DNA of 64,000 bases from Rhizobium sp. SL86 (GCF_026672545.1 NZ_JAPPRJ010000001.1:1364001-1428000), one strand, 5' to 3'. Numbered from the stretch's first letter, positions 27,500 to 36,047 are shown. The notes: generated from the letters alone by a model not told the origin. Made by a program: numbers and translations.

Positions 27500-28333
27500 T
27501 CAGTCGGCAGCCAATGCGGAGATATCGAACGAGGCCGCCGCCAGAGGCCGCCGCCCGATCATGGCGAGCGTGAATTTGCCCTGCTCGCCGCCTTTCATTT
27601 CGAAGCCGGCACCGAAGCTTTGAAAGAGACTGAGAAAGGAGGAAGCGTCCTCCAGGTCGATCACGGTCAGACCGGGCGTGTTCAACGCGGAGAGAAGAAT
27701 GGCAAGCGTCTCGACGGAATCTCCTGCCCCGACGCGCCATCGTGCCGGCGGCGGCGTTTTCGATCCGCACAGCAAGACGCGCCCGTCGCCCTCGTCCTTC
27801 ATCTGCAGGCCGATCGGCAGGAACGGTGTAGCCAAAACCTCCAACCCCTCCCCCACGAGGGTCACGGGGACATCATGGGATGAGACAAGACCGATCAAGA
27901 GCGCCGCCGTCAACGGCGCACCCGTCACATTGATGGGCAGGGCCGGTTCCAGAAGGACGCCTGTGCCGAGACCGGAGACAATAAATCCATCCGGTGCGGT
28001 TTCGATCGTTGCACCAAACGCTCTTGCAGCGGCGATCGCGACCGTCATTTCCTGCGACAGCGCGACGCCGCAGAGCCGGCTTTTCCCGGCCGCAACGGTC
28101 ATCAAGAACAGAGCCGCAGCGGCCAGGAGATCATCCGCCGTCCCGTTGCCCGGCGCGCGCGATGCACCGCCCCGCATTGCGGCTCCGTTTCCCGGCTTTG
28201 CCTGTTGTGACATCGACACTCTAACCGCCACCTGATCCGCGCTTGCGGCTCCCTGCTTCAGGACCGCCTTCGCGGTCATCGACGGGAAACTCTGGAAATG
28301 CAAGGCTTTCCCGCCCAAGTTTGCCTTTGACAT
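27500..28333 (-). CDS. Half-length, degenerate AroA (EPSP synthase)-like protein
   Basis: It occupies the position of aroA (TIGR02300 gene, aroA, cmk, rpsA) but has only 277 residues, against about 450 for EPSP synthase. It aligns by eye with the N-terminal half: AAARAFGATIETAPDGFIVSGLG, LPINVTGAPLTAALLIGLV and LSALNTPGLTVIDLEDASSFLSLFQSFGA. Key motifs are lost. The GDKSISHR motif has become GNGTADDLL, the GNAGTxxR equivalent reads NVTGAPLTA without Arg, and RPM has become ATPFLP. Enzyme activity is therefore very unlikely, and a true aroA must exist elsewhere if the strain is prototrophic. The frame is fully open and in house-style codon use, so it may have a new role. Confidence 0.75.
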   Translation of the reverse strand: MSKANLGGKALHFQSFPSMTAKAVLKQGAASADQVAVRVSMSQQAKPGNGAAMRGGASRAPGNGTADDLLAAAALFLMTVAAGKSRLCGVALSQEMTVAIAAARAFGATIETAPDGFIVSGLGTGVLLEPALPINVTGAPLTAALLIGLVSSHDVPVTLVGEGLEVLATPFLPIGLQMKDEGDGRVLLCGSKTPPPARWRVGAGDSVETLAILLSALNTPGLTVIDLEDASSFLSLFQSFGAGFEMKGGEQGKFTLAMIGRRPLAAASFDISALAAD

Positions 28334-28431
28334 GCCAATCCACAAGGATTAAGGGGACCGGCTAATAATTTTGTGAGCGCCGCGCACGCGGCAACGCCGA
28401 GAGAATCGGCCATTTGCACGGGGCATCGACA

Positions 28432-28818
28432 GTGGCAAAAGCGGAACTTGGTACCAAGCGCACCGACCCGGATACGGGCAAGAAATTCTACGACCTCAAC
28501 CGTGACCCGGTTGTGTCGCCCTACACGGGCAAGTCCTGGCCTCTCTCCTTCTTCGAGGAGAACACGGCACAGATGAAGATGGAACAGGCCGAGGAAGAGG
28601 AAGTCGCGGAAGTCGACACCGAAAACCCGGATGTCGAACTCGTCTCGCTCGAAGAGGGTGACGATGCGGCCGCCGGCGACGACATTCCGGATATCGGCGA
28701 TGACGACGTCGAAATCGACGGCGACGACGACGACACCTTCCTGGAAGCGGACGAAGACGATGACGATGACGACGTCACCGGCATCATCGGCGTCGGCGGC
28801 GACGAAGACGAGGTTTGA
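28432..28818 (+). CDS. TIGR02300 family protein
   Basis: A small conserved alphaproteobacterial protein of unknown function, 128 residues. The N-terminus has the family signature AELGTKRTDPDTGKKFYDLN and PVVSPYTGKSW. The C-terminal half is almost wholly acidic, with runs of Asp and Glu (DDDVEIDGDDDDTF, DEDDDDDD). Translation starts at GTG 28432; a TTG at 28414 is also in frame but less likely. It is divergent from the AroA-like gene, as in relatives, and followed by a terminator before tRNA-Ala. Confidence 0.85.
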   Translation: MAKAELGTKRTDPDTGKKFYDLNRDPVVSPYTGKSWPLSFFEENTAQMKMEQAEEEEVAEVDTENPDVELVSLEEGDDAAAGDDIPDIGDDDVEIDGDDDDTFLEADEDDDDDDVTGIIGVGGDEDEV

Positions 28819-28835
28819 TTTTCCTCGCAAATTCG

Positions 28836-28871
28836 GGCCCGGACGAAAAAATCGCCGGGCCTGTCATTTTT
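28836..28871 (+). terminator. Terminator after the TIGR02300 gene
   Basis: GGCCCGG (28836-28842) pairs with CCGGGCC (28855-28861), with an A-rich loop, followed by TGTCATTTTT. It separates the gene from the tRNA-Ala promoter. Confidence 0.7.
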
Positions 28872-28875
28872 AGGC

Positions 28876-28904
28876 TTGCACTCCGAAACGACCGGACGTA
28901 TTAA
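28876..28904 (+). promoter_or_regulatory. Promoter of tRNA-Ala
   Basis: TTGCAC (28876-28881), a 17-bp spacer and TATTAA (28899-28904). The predicted transcript starts about 60 bases before the mature tRNA 5' end. Confidence 0.6.
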
Positions 28905-28973
28905 GCCGCCACCCCGACGGAAGCACTGCTTCAGACGGGGTTCCCGGAACCGGAAAATGCCCGGTACCCTGAT

Positions 28974-29049
<76 letters not shown>

Positions 29050-29207
29050 AACTTCCCTTTGATAACACGCAGAAAAATCAAAGATTGAGCTGATGTCGAT
29101 ATCTTTCGCGTCAGCTAGGGCAATCTTGATGATCTCGGTTTTGGACGATTTGGGATTTCACCCTGCCGCCGCCCATCAGCGCGAATTGCGGTTTGATCCG
29201 GACTAAC

Positions 29208-29236
29208 TTGCTCATTTGTAGCTTATGCGCTACATT
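29208..29236 (+). promoter_or_regulatory. Promoter and palindromic operator of the HigBA-like module
   Basis: TTGCTC (29208-29213), a 17-bp spacer and TACATT (29231-29236). Within the spacer and -10 lies TGTAGC-TTATGC-GCTACA (29217-29234), a perfect 6-bp inverted repeat, an apt site for antitoxin autorepression. The predicted start, about 29243, coincides with the toxin ATG. Confidence 0.6.
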
Positions 29237-29242
29237 TTCTTC

Positions 29243-29539
29243 ATGTTCGAGATACGGGAAACCGAAACCTATGCCGCGTGGTTTTCCCGTCTGAGGGATG
29301 AACGTGCCAAGGCGCGTATCAATGCCCGGATATTTCGCCTGTCGCTGGGAAATCCTGGAGACGTCAAGCCGGTTGGCGGAGGCATCAGCGAGCTCCGGAT
29401 TGATGACGGCCCGGGCTATCGGGTCTACTTTATCAAGCAGGGCAAAGTGGTGATCATACTGTTGTGTGGCGGCGACAAGGACACGCAAGTGGCCGACATT
29501 GCAGCGGCGAAGCAGATGGCAAAAGACGTGAAAGGATAA
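29243..29539 (+). CDS. RelE/ParE-superfamily toxin (HigB-like addiction module killer protein)
   Basis: A probable mRNA-cleaving toxin of 98 residues. It has the family core ETETYAAWFSRLRDERAKARINARI, then LSLGNPGDVKPVGGGISELRI, GPGYRVYFIKQGKVVIILLCGGDK and a C-terminal helix, typical of the addiction module killer group. The toxin precedes the antitoxin, as in higBA loci. ATG 29243 is chosen because it begins the conserved region and matches the predicted transcription start. ATG 29225 is in frame but inside the operator. The antitoxin gene begins 5 bp after the stop. Confidence 0.87.
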   Translation: MFEIRETETYAAWFSRLRDERAKARINARIFRLSLGNPGDVKPVGGGISELRIDDGPGYRVYFIKQGKVVIILLCGGDKDTQVADIAAAKQMAKDVKG

Positions 29540-29544
29540 CGAGC

Positions 29545-29838
29545 ATGGCGATCAGAACGACCAGATGGGATGTCACACAACATCTCGATACGGACGAAAA
29601 GATGGCTCTGTTTCTGGAAGCGGTCTTCGAGGAGGGCGATCCGGCGACCATCGCGGCAGCGATTGGCGAGGTCGCCAGAGCCCGCGGCATGAGCCAGATC
29701 GCCAAGGATGCGGGATTATCCAGAGAGAACCTTTATCGCGCCCTCAGCGGGGACGGAAATCCGGAGTTCGGCACTGTCATCAAGGTCATCAAGGCCATGG
29801 GGTTTGATCTCAAGATAGCGCCTCACAAGGCAGCTTGA
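29545..29838 (+). CDS. HigA-like antitoxin (helix-turn-helix, addiction module antidote)
   Basis: A 97-residue DNA-binding antitoxin that should neutralise the toxin upstream and repress the operon. The helix-turn-helix region is in IGEVARARGMSQIAKDAGLSRENLYRALS, followed by GDGNPEFGTVIKVIKAMGFDLKIAP, which is characteristic of the putative addiction module antidote family. It is tightly linked to the toxin gene. The N-terminal TTRWDVTQHLDTDEKMALFLEAVFEEG is the toxin-facing part in homologues. Confidence 0.88.
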   Translation: MAIRTTRWDVTQHLDTDEKMALFLEAVFEEGDPATIAAAIGEVARARGMSQIAKDAGLSRENLYRALSGDGNPEFGTVIKVIKAMGFDLKIAPHKAA

Positions 29839-29881
29839 GCAGCCTATGCCGGAAACGCGGGATCCCCCGTCAACCGTGCCC

Positions 29882-30136
29882 TTACCGCCTCGGCTCCCCG
29901 CCCGGCGCATACACGCTTTTGCTCTCGAAGCGGAACTTGTGGCCGCATTGGCAGCGCAGCATGTATTTTTTCGGATCGCGGGCGGCGAATTCGGTGGCAA
30001 AACCCCTCGGCATCTCGTCGATCTGGAAACCCGGGTCCTTGCGGCGCGGGTCGTCGTCCTCGGAGACCTCGGCAAAGCCGGAGTGTCCACATTGGGGGCA
30101 TTCGAGTTTTCGGGAATATCGGTCGCGTGCTGCCAT
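29882..30136 (-). CDS. Small zinc-ribbon protein
   Basis: An 84-residue protein with two Cys pairs, CPQCGHSG and CQCGHKF, about 45 residues apart, forming a likely zinc ribbon. SEDDDPRRKDPGFQIDEMPRGF lies between them. It is a conserved type of small rhizobial protein without an assigned function. The start is uncertain: ATG 30136 begins the conserved part (MAARDRYSRKLECPQCGH) but has no clear ribosome site. An in-frame ATG at 30253 would overlap the divergent glycosylase start (CATG shared). I prefer 30136. Confidence 0.7.
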   Translation of the reverse strand: MAARDRYSRKLECPQCGHSGFAEVSEDDDPRRKDPGFQIDEMPRGFATEFAARDPKKYMLRCQCGHKFRFESKSVYAPGGEPRR

Positions 30137-30251
30137 GGCGGGAGAGGTAGAGACTTGGCGTCCGGCTGGCAAGGTCCTCTCTGCCTTGACCTTGTCATTG
30201 ATGGTGGACGACCCCTTGCCAAGGGTGCGGACGCGGTCGAGATAGAAGGCC

Positions 30252-30824
30252 ATGAGCACAGCGTTCGACCAGTCCCCCGATCTGTCGCGTTTCTTCGATC
30301 GCGATGCCGTTGCCGTGGCAGAAGGGCTGATCGGCGCAACCCTGACGGTGGAGGGCGTCGGCGGCCTCATCGTCGAGACGGAGGCCTATCGGCCGGATGA
30401 CCCTGCCTCGCACAGCTTTCGTGGCGAAAGCCCGCGCAACCGCGCGATGTTCGGCCCCCCTGCGCATGCCTATGTCTACCGCTCCTATGGCATCCACTGG
30501 TGCCTGAACTTCGTTTGCCGCCCGGGAAGCGCGGTTCTCATTCGCGCATTGGAGCCGGTGACGGGGATCGAGGCGATGCAGGCCCGCCGCCGCATGGAAA
30601 ACCCGCTGCTGCTGTGTGCAGGTCCCGGCCGGGTGGCACAGGCACTCGGCATCACCCTCTCCCATGACGGCGCTGGCCTGACCGCGCCGCCGTTTGCCCT
30701 GACCCTGCGGCACAGCGTACCGGAAACCGTCTGCGGCCCGCGCATCGGCATCACCAAGGCGATCGAGCTGCCCTGGCGATTCGGCCTGAAGGGCTCTGCC
30801 TATCTCAGCCGGCGGTTCCGTTAG
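30252..30824 (+). CDS. DNA-3-methyladenine glycosylase (Mpg/AAG family)
   Basis: A base-excision repair enzyme that removes alkylated purines. The 190-residue protein has [18 protein letters not shown] N-terminal helix content, the catalytic region [19 protein letters not shown] with the glutamate that activates water, and [28 protein letters not shown], the hallmark of the AAG family. [16 protein letters not shown] is the next conserved block. It starts at ATG 30252, sharing a CATG with a possible start on the other strand. It looks complete and is unlinked to other repair genes here. Confidence 0.93.
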   Translation: MSTAFDQSPDLSRFFDRDAVAVAEGLIGATLTVEGVGGLIVETEAYRPDDPASHSFRGESPRNRAMFGPPAHAYVYRSYGIHWCLNFVCRPGSAVLIRALEPVTGIEAMQARRRMENPLLLCAGPGRVAQALGITLSHDGAGLTAPPFALTLRHSVPETVCGPRIGITKAIELPWRFGLKGSAYLSRRFR

Positions 30825-30864
30825 GCTTTCCGGTCCGGACGACGAGCCAAAGGATGGTCTTCGA

Positions 30865-31485
30865 TCAGGGACCGTTCACCAGAGCCAGGATGAGCTGGTG
30901 GACATTGCCGCCGGGGCTGAGTTCCACCCGGTCGAACTCGACATTCTTCGCCCGCTCCGCCTTGGACAGTTCGCCGAGGCGTGCCGTCAACACCTGCCGG
31001 ATCTTCTGGCAGGAAGGATCGTTCTCCACCTTAAGGCCAAGGCTGAAGTCCTGGATCTGCTGCACGAGTTCCTGGATGAACAGGCCGTGCACACGCTCGT
31101 GTTTCTCGACACCAGCGATGAAGCGCCCCCAGCTTGCCGCGACATCCGGGCTCAACTTGTTCGCCGGCTTCGGCAGGGTGTAGGTGATGATGACCTTCGG
31201 TTTGGCCACGGTGATGGCACAGGCACTGCCCTGCGGCGTATAGGTGCGCGTCCAGGTGAGCTTGAAACTGGTATGGGCAATGGCCAGCCCGCCGCCGGCC
31301 TGTGGTGCGCGGGCGCCGATCGCCTCGTAAAGTTCCGCGCCGGTGTTGCCGGTGATGGCATAGGTCTTGATCTGCTCGACCGGCTGCCAGTCGCGTGCGT
31401 TCGCAACGCCGGGCACGGCAAACGCCAGAACCGGCGCCATTCTCATCGCGAACCGCACCACTTTACCGCCCAAGCCCTGCGTCAT
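30865..31485 (-). CDS. DUF922 domain protein with HERVH motif, secreted
   Basis: A 206-residue exported protein. The N-terminal hydrophobic stretch (MRMAPVLAFAVPGVANA) looks like a signal peptide. The rest matches DUF922, with TYAITGNTGAELYEAIGARAP, FKLTWTRTYTPQGSACAITVAKPKVIITYTLP and KHERVHGLFIQELVQ. The HERVH sequence conforms to the HExxH zinc-protease motif, so a peptidase role has been suggested for the family but is unproven. It is convergent with the glycosylase gene. Confidence 0.83.
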   Translation of the reverse strand: MTQGLGGKVVRFAMRMAPVLAFAVPGVANARDWQPVEQIKTYAITGNTGAELYEAIGARAPQAGGGLAIAHTSFKLTWTRTYTPQGSACAITVAKPKVIITYTLPKPANKLSPDVAASWGRFIAGVEKHERVHGLFIQELVQQIQDFSLGLKVENDPSCQKIRQVLTARLGELSKAERAKNVEFDRVELSPGGNVHQLILALVNGP

Positions 31486-31558
31486 CCTGTTCCCGTCCGA
31501 TTCCGCCGGCCCACTGCCGGCGGCGCATCATAGGGGGCCGAAGCCGGCTGGCAAGAGG

Positions 31559-34500
31559 TCAGCCGATGGTCATCAGGCTGGCATTTCCGCCGGCCGCCGC
31601 TGTGTTGATGGAGGTCGAGACCTCTTCCAGCAGCCAGTGCAGGCCATAGGCATCCGCCCGCCCCATGGCATCGGACGGCGCCGACTGGGGAAGCACAAGC
31701 GGCCCCGGCAGATCGGCAAGCCGCTGCAGGGCATGGGTGACCGCATCGCCCTCGCCTTCGATCAGCGCGCCGGCAAACGGAGCGTCGTTTTCCCAGTCGC
31801 GGATCAGCCGGATACGGGCGAGAAGATCGGCCGGCAGAGTGTCGAGAAGCGGGCGAAGGGCGGGCGGTGCGTCAACAAAGGCCGTATTGCCGGTGGCGAA
31901 CACGCAGGCCAGCTGCGTCAGCAGGCCTTTTTCGGTCTGCGGCACAAGCAGGATCTTGCCCCGCGGATGCAGGGCATAGAGATTTCTCTCGCCCACCGGC
32001 CCCGGCAGTTCCAGCTCCAGGCCAAGCGCGGAGTGGCTGCCGATCACGCGGGCAAACTCCGCCATCTCAACCTGCTGGCGGTCGTCAAGGACACGGGCAA
32101 AGCGGGCCAGGACTGGATCGAGGTGAACGGAACTCAGCTGCGGCGGCTCCGGCGGTGTCTCCACCAGACGACCAAGATACAAGGGGCCGCCGGCCTTCGG
32201 GCCGGTTCCGGAGAGACCGCGCCCGCCGAACGGCTGCACACCGACGACGGCACCGATGACATTGCGGTTCACATACCGATTGCCGACCCTTATCCGGCTT
32301 AGAACATGGGCGATCGTTTCATCCAGCCGCGTGTGCAGGCCGAAGGTCAGGCCATAACCGGTGGCATTGATGTCCTCGATCAACCGGTCGAGGTCCTTCC
32401 GCCGATAGCGGATGACATGCAGCACCGGCCCGAATACTTCGCGCTCGAGATCCTTCAGCGATGTCAGCTCGATGATGGTGGGGGCGACGAAGGTGCCGAA
32501 CACGCAATCCGCCGGCAGGGGCGCCTGGTGGATCGGTCGTGCGAGATCCCGCATCCGCGCGATATGCGCCTCGATCGTGCCTTGCGCCTCCCTGGTGATC
32601 ACCGGCCCGATATCGGTGCTCAGCCGGTCGGTTCGGCCGACGGAGAGTTCCGCCAGCGCACCCTTCAGCATGGTCAGAACCCGATCGGCCACCTCCTCCT
32701 GCAGGCAGAGGACCCGCAGCGCCGAACACCGCTGGCCGGCACTGTCGAAGGCAGAGGCAATCACATCGGCGACAACCTGTTCTGCAAGCGCCGAGGAATC
32801 GACGATCATCGCGTTCTGGCCGCCGGTTTCGGCAATCAGCGGAAGCGGTTTGCCCGAAGCGGACAGGCGGCCGGCAAGCTGCTTCTGGATCAGGCGTGCC
32901 ACCTCCGTCGAGCCGGTGAACATCACCCCGGCGGTCTCGCCCGCCCCCACCAGGGCAGCACCGATGCGACCATCGCCTGGCAGAAGCTGCAGCGCCGTCT
33001 GCGGCACGCCGGCCTCGTGCAGGATACGCACGGCCTCGGCTGCAATCAGCGGCGTCTCTTCCGCGGGTTTCGCCAGCACCGGATTGCCCGCGACGAGCGC
33101 CGCCGCCACCTGTCCGGTGAAGATGGCGAGGGGGAAATTCCACGGACTGATGCAGACGATCGGCCCAAGCGGCCTGTGCGCAGGCCCAAGGCTGCGCCTC
33201 GCCTGCTCCGCATAATACCGCAGGAAATCGACCGCCTCGCGCACTTCGGCAATCGCATTCTGTGCGGATTTTCCGGCCTCGCGCATGATGAGGCCCATCA
33301 ATATGCCGATGCGGGCCTCCATCCCGTCTGCCGCCCGATCCAGGCAGGCGGCCCGCTCGGGTGCCGAAACGCCGGCCCAGTCGGACATGGTCTGCGCCGC
33401 CACATGCACGGCCTGTACGGCAACTTCTGCCGTGGCATCGACCACCCGCCCCACCACGTCGCGATGATCCGCGGGGTTGGTCACCATCTGCCCACCGGCC
33501 ATCGGCGCGGCAAAGGCCAGCAGGGGTTCGGCGCGCCAGTCCTTCCCGGCACTTTCAAGCAGGCGAACGGAAAGATCCGCCAGCACCGCCTCGTTGCTCA
33601 GGTCAAGCCCCCTGGAGTTGCGACGCGCCGGTCCGAACAGATCGCCCGGGCGCGCAATTCTCTCGTGCTTCGATCCAGGCTGCGCCATGGCGCGCACCAC
33701 ATCGACCGGATCGGCTGTCAGATCGTCGACCGGCACCGTTGCATCGCCGATGCGGTTGACGAAGGAGGAGTTGGCGCCGTTTTCAAGAAGCCGGCGAACG
33801 AGATAGGCGAGCAGCGTCTCATGCGTACCGACCGGTGCATAAATGCGGCACGGCCGCCCGAGCTTTGCTTCGCCCACCACCTCCTCGTACAGCGGCTCGC
33901 CCATGCCATGCAGGCACTGGAATTCGTAGGCGCCGAGTTCGAACGCCGGGCCCGCAAGGCGGTAGATCGCTGCCAGTGTCTGAGCATTGTGCGTGGCGAA
34001 CTGCGGGAAAATGACGTCGCGCCGCGCCAGAAGTTTTCGGGCACAGGCGATGTAGGAAACGTCGGTGTGGACCTTGCGGGTGAAGACCGGAAAATCCTCC
34101 AGGCCATCGAGCTGGGCGCGCTTGATTTCGGCATCCCAATAGGCACCCTTCACCAGCCGTACCATGATGCGATGGCCGGAGCGTTCCGCGAGATCGATGA
34201 TGTAATCGAGCGCGAAGGGGCAGCGCTTGCCATAGGCCTGCACCACGAAGCCCATGCCATTCCAGCCGGCTAGATCCGGATTGAGGCAGAGCGCCTCCAG
34301 GAGATCGAGGGAAAGTTCGAGGCGGTCAGCCTCTTCCGCATCGATGTTGAGGCCGATGTCATAGGTCTTTGCAAGCTTCGCCAGCGCGGTCACGCGCGGC
34401 AGAAGCTCGTCCATCACACGCTTGCGCTGCGCGCGTGCATAACGCGGATGCAGCGCCGAAAGCTTGATCGAAATGCCCGGCCCCGCATAAACACCCCGTC

Positions 34501-35260
34501 CGGCGGCGGCTTGGCCGATTGCATGGATGGCATTCTCGTAGTCGCGAAAATAGCGTTCGGCATCGGCTGCCGTCGTCGCCGCCTCGCCCAGCATGTCGTA
34601 GGAATAACGAAAACCCTTTTCTTCCATCTCGCGGGCACGGGAGAGCGCCTCGTCGATGGTCTCACCGGTGACGAACTGCTCCCCCATCATGCGCATCGCC
34701 ATGTCCACGCCGCGACGCACGACGGGTTCGCCGCAACGGGCAATCAGGCGGGTGAGCGCAGAGGCAAGGCTGCGGTCGTTGACCGTCGCCGTCAGTCTGC
34801 CGGTGACAACAAGGCCCCAGGTGGCTGCGTTGACGAAGAGGGAACGCCCGCCGCCCAGATGCGATTTCCAGTCTCCGGTCGAGATCTTGTCGCGAATGAG
34901 CGCATCGCGGGTGGCGGTATCCGGAATGCGCAGCAGCGCTTCGGCAAGACACATCAGCGCCACGCCTTCCTGGCTGGAGAGCGAATATTCGTGCACCAGC
35001 CCCTCGACGCCCGCCCCCTTCGGTTTGGCGCGCAGGGCAAGAACCAGCTGCCGGGCGGTCTCGCGGATCGCCTCCTTCTCAGCGCCCGTGACCGTCGCCG
35101 CTTCCAAGAGGGGAGAAAGACACTCCGGCTCGGGCCGCCGATAGGCCGCGGTGATCGCCTGCCTCAGCGCGGAAGGCTCGCCCGCCGCTGCGGCGAAGTC
35201 CCGGAAAGGCAAGATGGGGCTCTGTGTTTCAATGGGAGACGGCGCGCCTTGCGGGGTCAT
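31559..35260 (-). CDS. putA: Bifunctional proline dehydrogenase/P5C dehydrogenase PutA
   Basis: PutA oxidises proline to glutamate in two steps on one protein. The 1233 residues have an N-terminal DNA-binding-like/arm region, the FAD-dependent proline dehydrogenase barrel (GISIKLSALHPRYARAQ, FVVQAYGKRCPFALDYI, RIMVRLVKGAYWDAEIK) and the aldehyde dehydrogenase domain. That domain has catalytic Cys in SAFDSAGQRCSALRVLCLQ, Glu in AETGGQNAMIVDSS and NVIGAVVGVQPFGGRGLSGTGPKAGG. A C-terminal tail completes it. ATG 35260 has GAGG upstream. The divergent Lrp-type gene 132 bp away is the likely proline-responsive activator. Confidence 0.97.
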   Translation of the reverse strand: MTPQGAPSPIETQSPILPFRDFAAAAGEPSALRQAITAAYRRPEPECLSPLLEAATVTGAEKEAIRETARQLVLALRAKPKGAGVEGLVHEYSLSSQEGVALMCLAEALLRIPDTATRDALIRDKISTGDWKSHLGGGRSLFVNAATWGLVVTGRLTATVNDRSLASALTRLIARCGEPVVRRGVDMAMRMMGEQFVTGETIDEALSRAREMEEKGFRYSYDMLGEAATTAADAERYFRDYENAIHAIGQAAAGRGVYAGPGISIKLSALHPRYARAQRKRVMDELLPRVTALAKLAKTYDIGLNIDAEEADRLELSLDLLEALCLNPDLAGWNGMGFVVQAYGKRCPFALDYIIDLAERSGHRIMVRLVKGAYWDAEIKRAQLDGLEDFPVFTRKVHTDVSYIACARKLLARRDVIFPQFATHNAQTLAAIYRLAGPAFELGAYEFQCLHGMGEPLYEEVVGEAKLGRPCRIYAPVGTHETLLAYLVRRLLENGANSSFVNRIGDATVPVDDLTADPVDVVRAMAQPGSKHERIARPGDLFGPARRNSRGLDLSNEAVLADLSVRLLESAGKDWRAEPLLAFAAPMAGGQMVTNPADHRDVVGRVVDATAEVAVQAVHVAAQTMSDWAGVSAPERAACLDRAADGMEARIGILMGLIMREAGKSAQNAIAEVREAVDFLRYYAEQARRSLGPAHRPLGPIVCISPWNFPLAIFTGQVAAALVAGNPVLAKPAEETPLIAAEAVRILHEAGVPQTALQLLPGDGRIGAALVGAGETAGVMFTGSTEVARLIQKQLAGRLSASGKPLPLIAETGGQNAMIVDSSALAEQVVADVIASAFDSAGQRCSALRVLCLQEEVADRVLTMLKGALAELSVGRTDRLSTDIGPVITREAQGTIEAHIARMRDLARPIHQAPLPADCVFGTFVAPTIIELTSLKDLEREVFGPVLHVIRYRRKDLDRLIEDINATGYGLTFGLHTRLDETIAHVLSRIRVGNRYVNRNVIGAVVGVQPFGGRGLSGTGPKAGGPLYLGRLVETPPEPPQLSSVHLDPVLARFARVLDDRQQVEMAEFARVIGSHSALGLELELPGPVGERNLYALHPRGKILLVPQTEKGLLTQLACVFATGNTAFVDAPPALRPLLDTLPADLLARIRLIRDWENDAPFAGALIEGEGDAVTHALQRLADLPGPLVLPQSAPSDAMGRADAYGLHWLLEEVSTSINTAAAGGNASLMTIG

Positions 35261-35335
35261 GAGACAAGCCTCGAAGAGAGAGTGTGTATGCTGCTCGAAT
35301 TCTACCGCATCCCGGGTCTTTCATCAGACTTTATT

Positions 35336-35365
35336 TGTGGGTCACCATGCGCTAAAAGACCACAT
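35336..35365. promoter_or_regulatory. Candidate Lrp-type operator between putA and its regulator
   Basis: TGTGGGTC (35336-35343) and GACCACA (35358-35364) are imperfect inverted repeats (one extra G) in an AT-rich context, in the 132-bp gap between the divergent genes. Lrp-family regulators bind such degenerate palindromes. Confidence 0.35.
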
Positions 35366-35392
35366 ATTTCTTGTTTCTTGGGGGATTTGGCC

Positions 35393-35854
35393 ATGGAGGC
35401 TGCAAAAACAGGACATCTGGACTTGTTCGACCTCAAGATCCTCGACGAGATCGCCGACAATGGACGCATCTCCGTCACCGAACTTGCTTCCAAGATCGGC
35501 CTTTCAAAAACTCCGTGCAATGCGCGGCTGAAACGGCTGATCGACGAGGGTTATATTCAAGGCTTCCGCGCCGTCATCAACCCGCAAAAGCTCGGGCTCG
35601 ATCATGTCGCCTTCACCGAGGTCAAACTGTCGGACACGCGCGAAAAGGCTCTGAGCGAATTCAACCAGGCTGTCCGCAAGGTCAGGGAAATCGAAGAATG
35701 CCACATGATTGCCGGGCGTTTCGATTATCTTCTGAAGGTCCGGACGCAGAACATCCGCCGCTACCGTGAAGTGCTGGGAGAAAAGATCTCGAGCCTGCCG
35801 CATGTGGCAAGCACCTCAACCTCCGTCGCAATGCAATCCGTCAAGGAGCGTTGA
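35393..35854 (+). CDS. Lrp/AsnC family regulator, probably of putA (PutR-like)
   Basis: A 153-residue amino-acid-responsive regulator. The N-terminal helix-turn-helix is ISVTELASKIGLSKTPCNARLKRL, and the C-terminal RAM domain has GRFDYLLKVRTQNIRRYREVL and ISSLPHVASTSTSVAMQSV. Divergent Lrp-type genes beside putA in Agrobacterium and Rhizobium (PutR) activate proline catabolism when proline is present; the same is inferred here. ATG 35393 is preceded by GGGGGA. Two terminators follow. Confidence 0.93.
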   Translation: MEAAKTGHLDLFDLKILDEIADNGRISVTELASKIGLSKTPCNARLKRLIDEGYIQGFRAVINPQKLGLDHVAFTEVKLSDTREKALSEFNQAVRKVREIEECHMIAGRFDYLLKVRTQNIRRYREVLGEKISSLPHVASTSTSVAMQSVKER

Positions 35855-35957
35855 CGCTCGCGAATTGGGCAGACTGGCTGTCCTTTTTTATGCGGATCGT
35901 ACCGTTTTCAGGCAAACTGCCCTCGCCGGCCACTTTGCGATCTGGCTGAATACAGAG

Positions 35958-36022
35958 GCTCACGCGCAGCCGTACGTGAGCTTTTCCCCCAGATTGCCCC
36001 GTCCTTCGGCGGGGCTTTTTTT
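35958..36022 (+). terminator. Two tandem terminators after the Lrp-type regulator
   Basis: GCTCACG (35958-35964)/CGTGAGC (35975-35981) followed by TTTT, then GCCCCG (35996-36001)/CGGGGC (36010-36015) followed by seven T residues. The second is a classic intrinsic terminator. Confidence 0.85.
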
Positions 36023-36047
36023 CTTTTCTTCCCGTATCAGACTGCTG

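Noticed and set aside
29111..29488. Minus-strand frame antisense to the HigB-like toxin
   Set aside because: Mirror of the toxin gene with no ribosome site; no phage or transposase motif could be confirmed in its tail.
32306..34273. Long open frame antisense to putA
   Set aside because: Mirror of the PutA coding bias; PutA motifs are complete on the minus strand.
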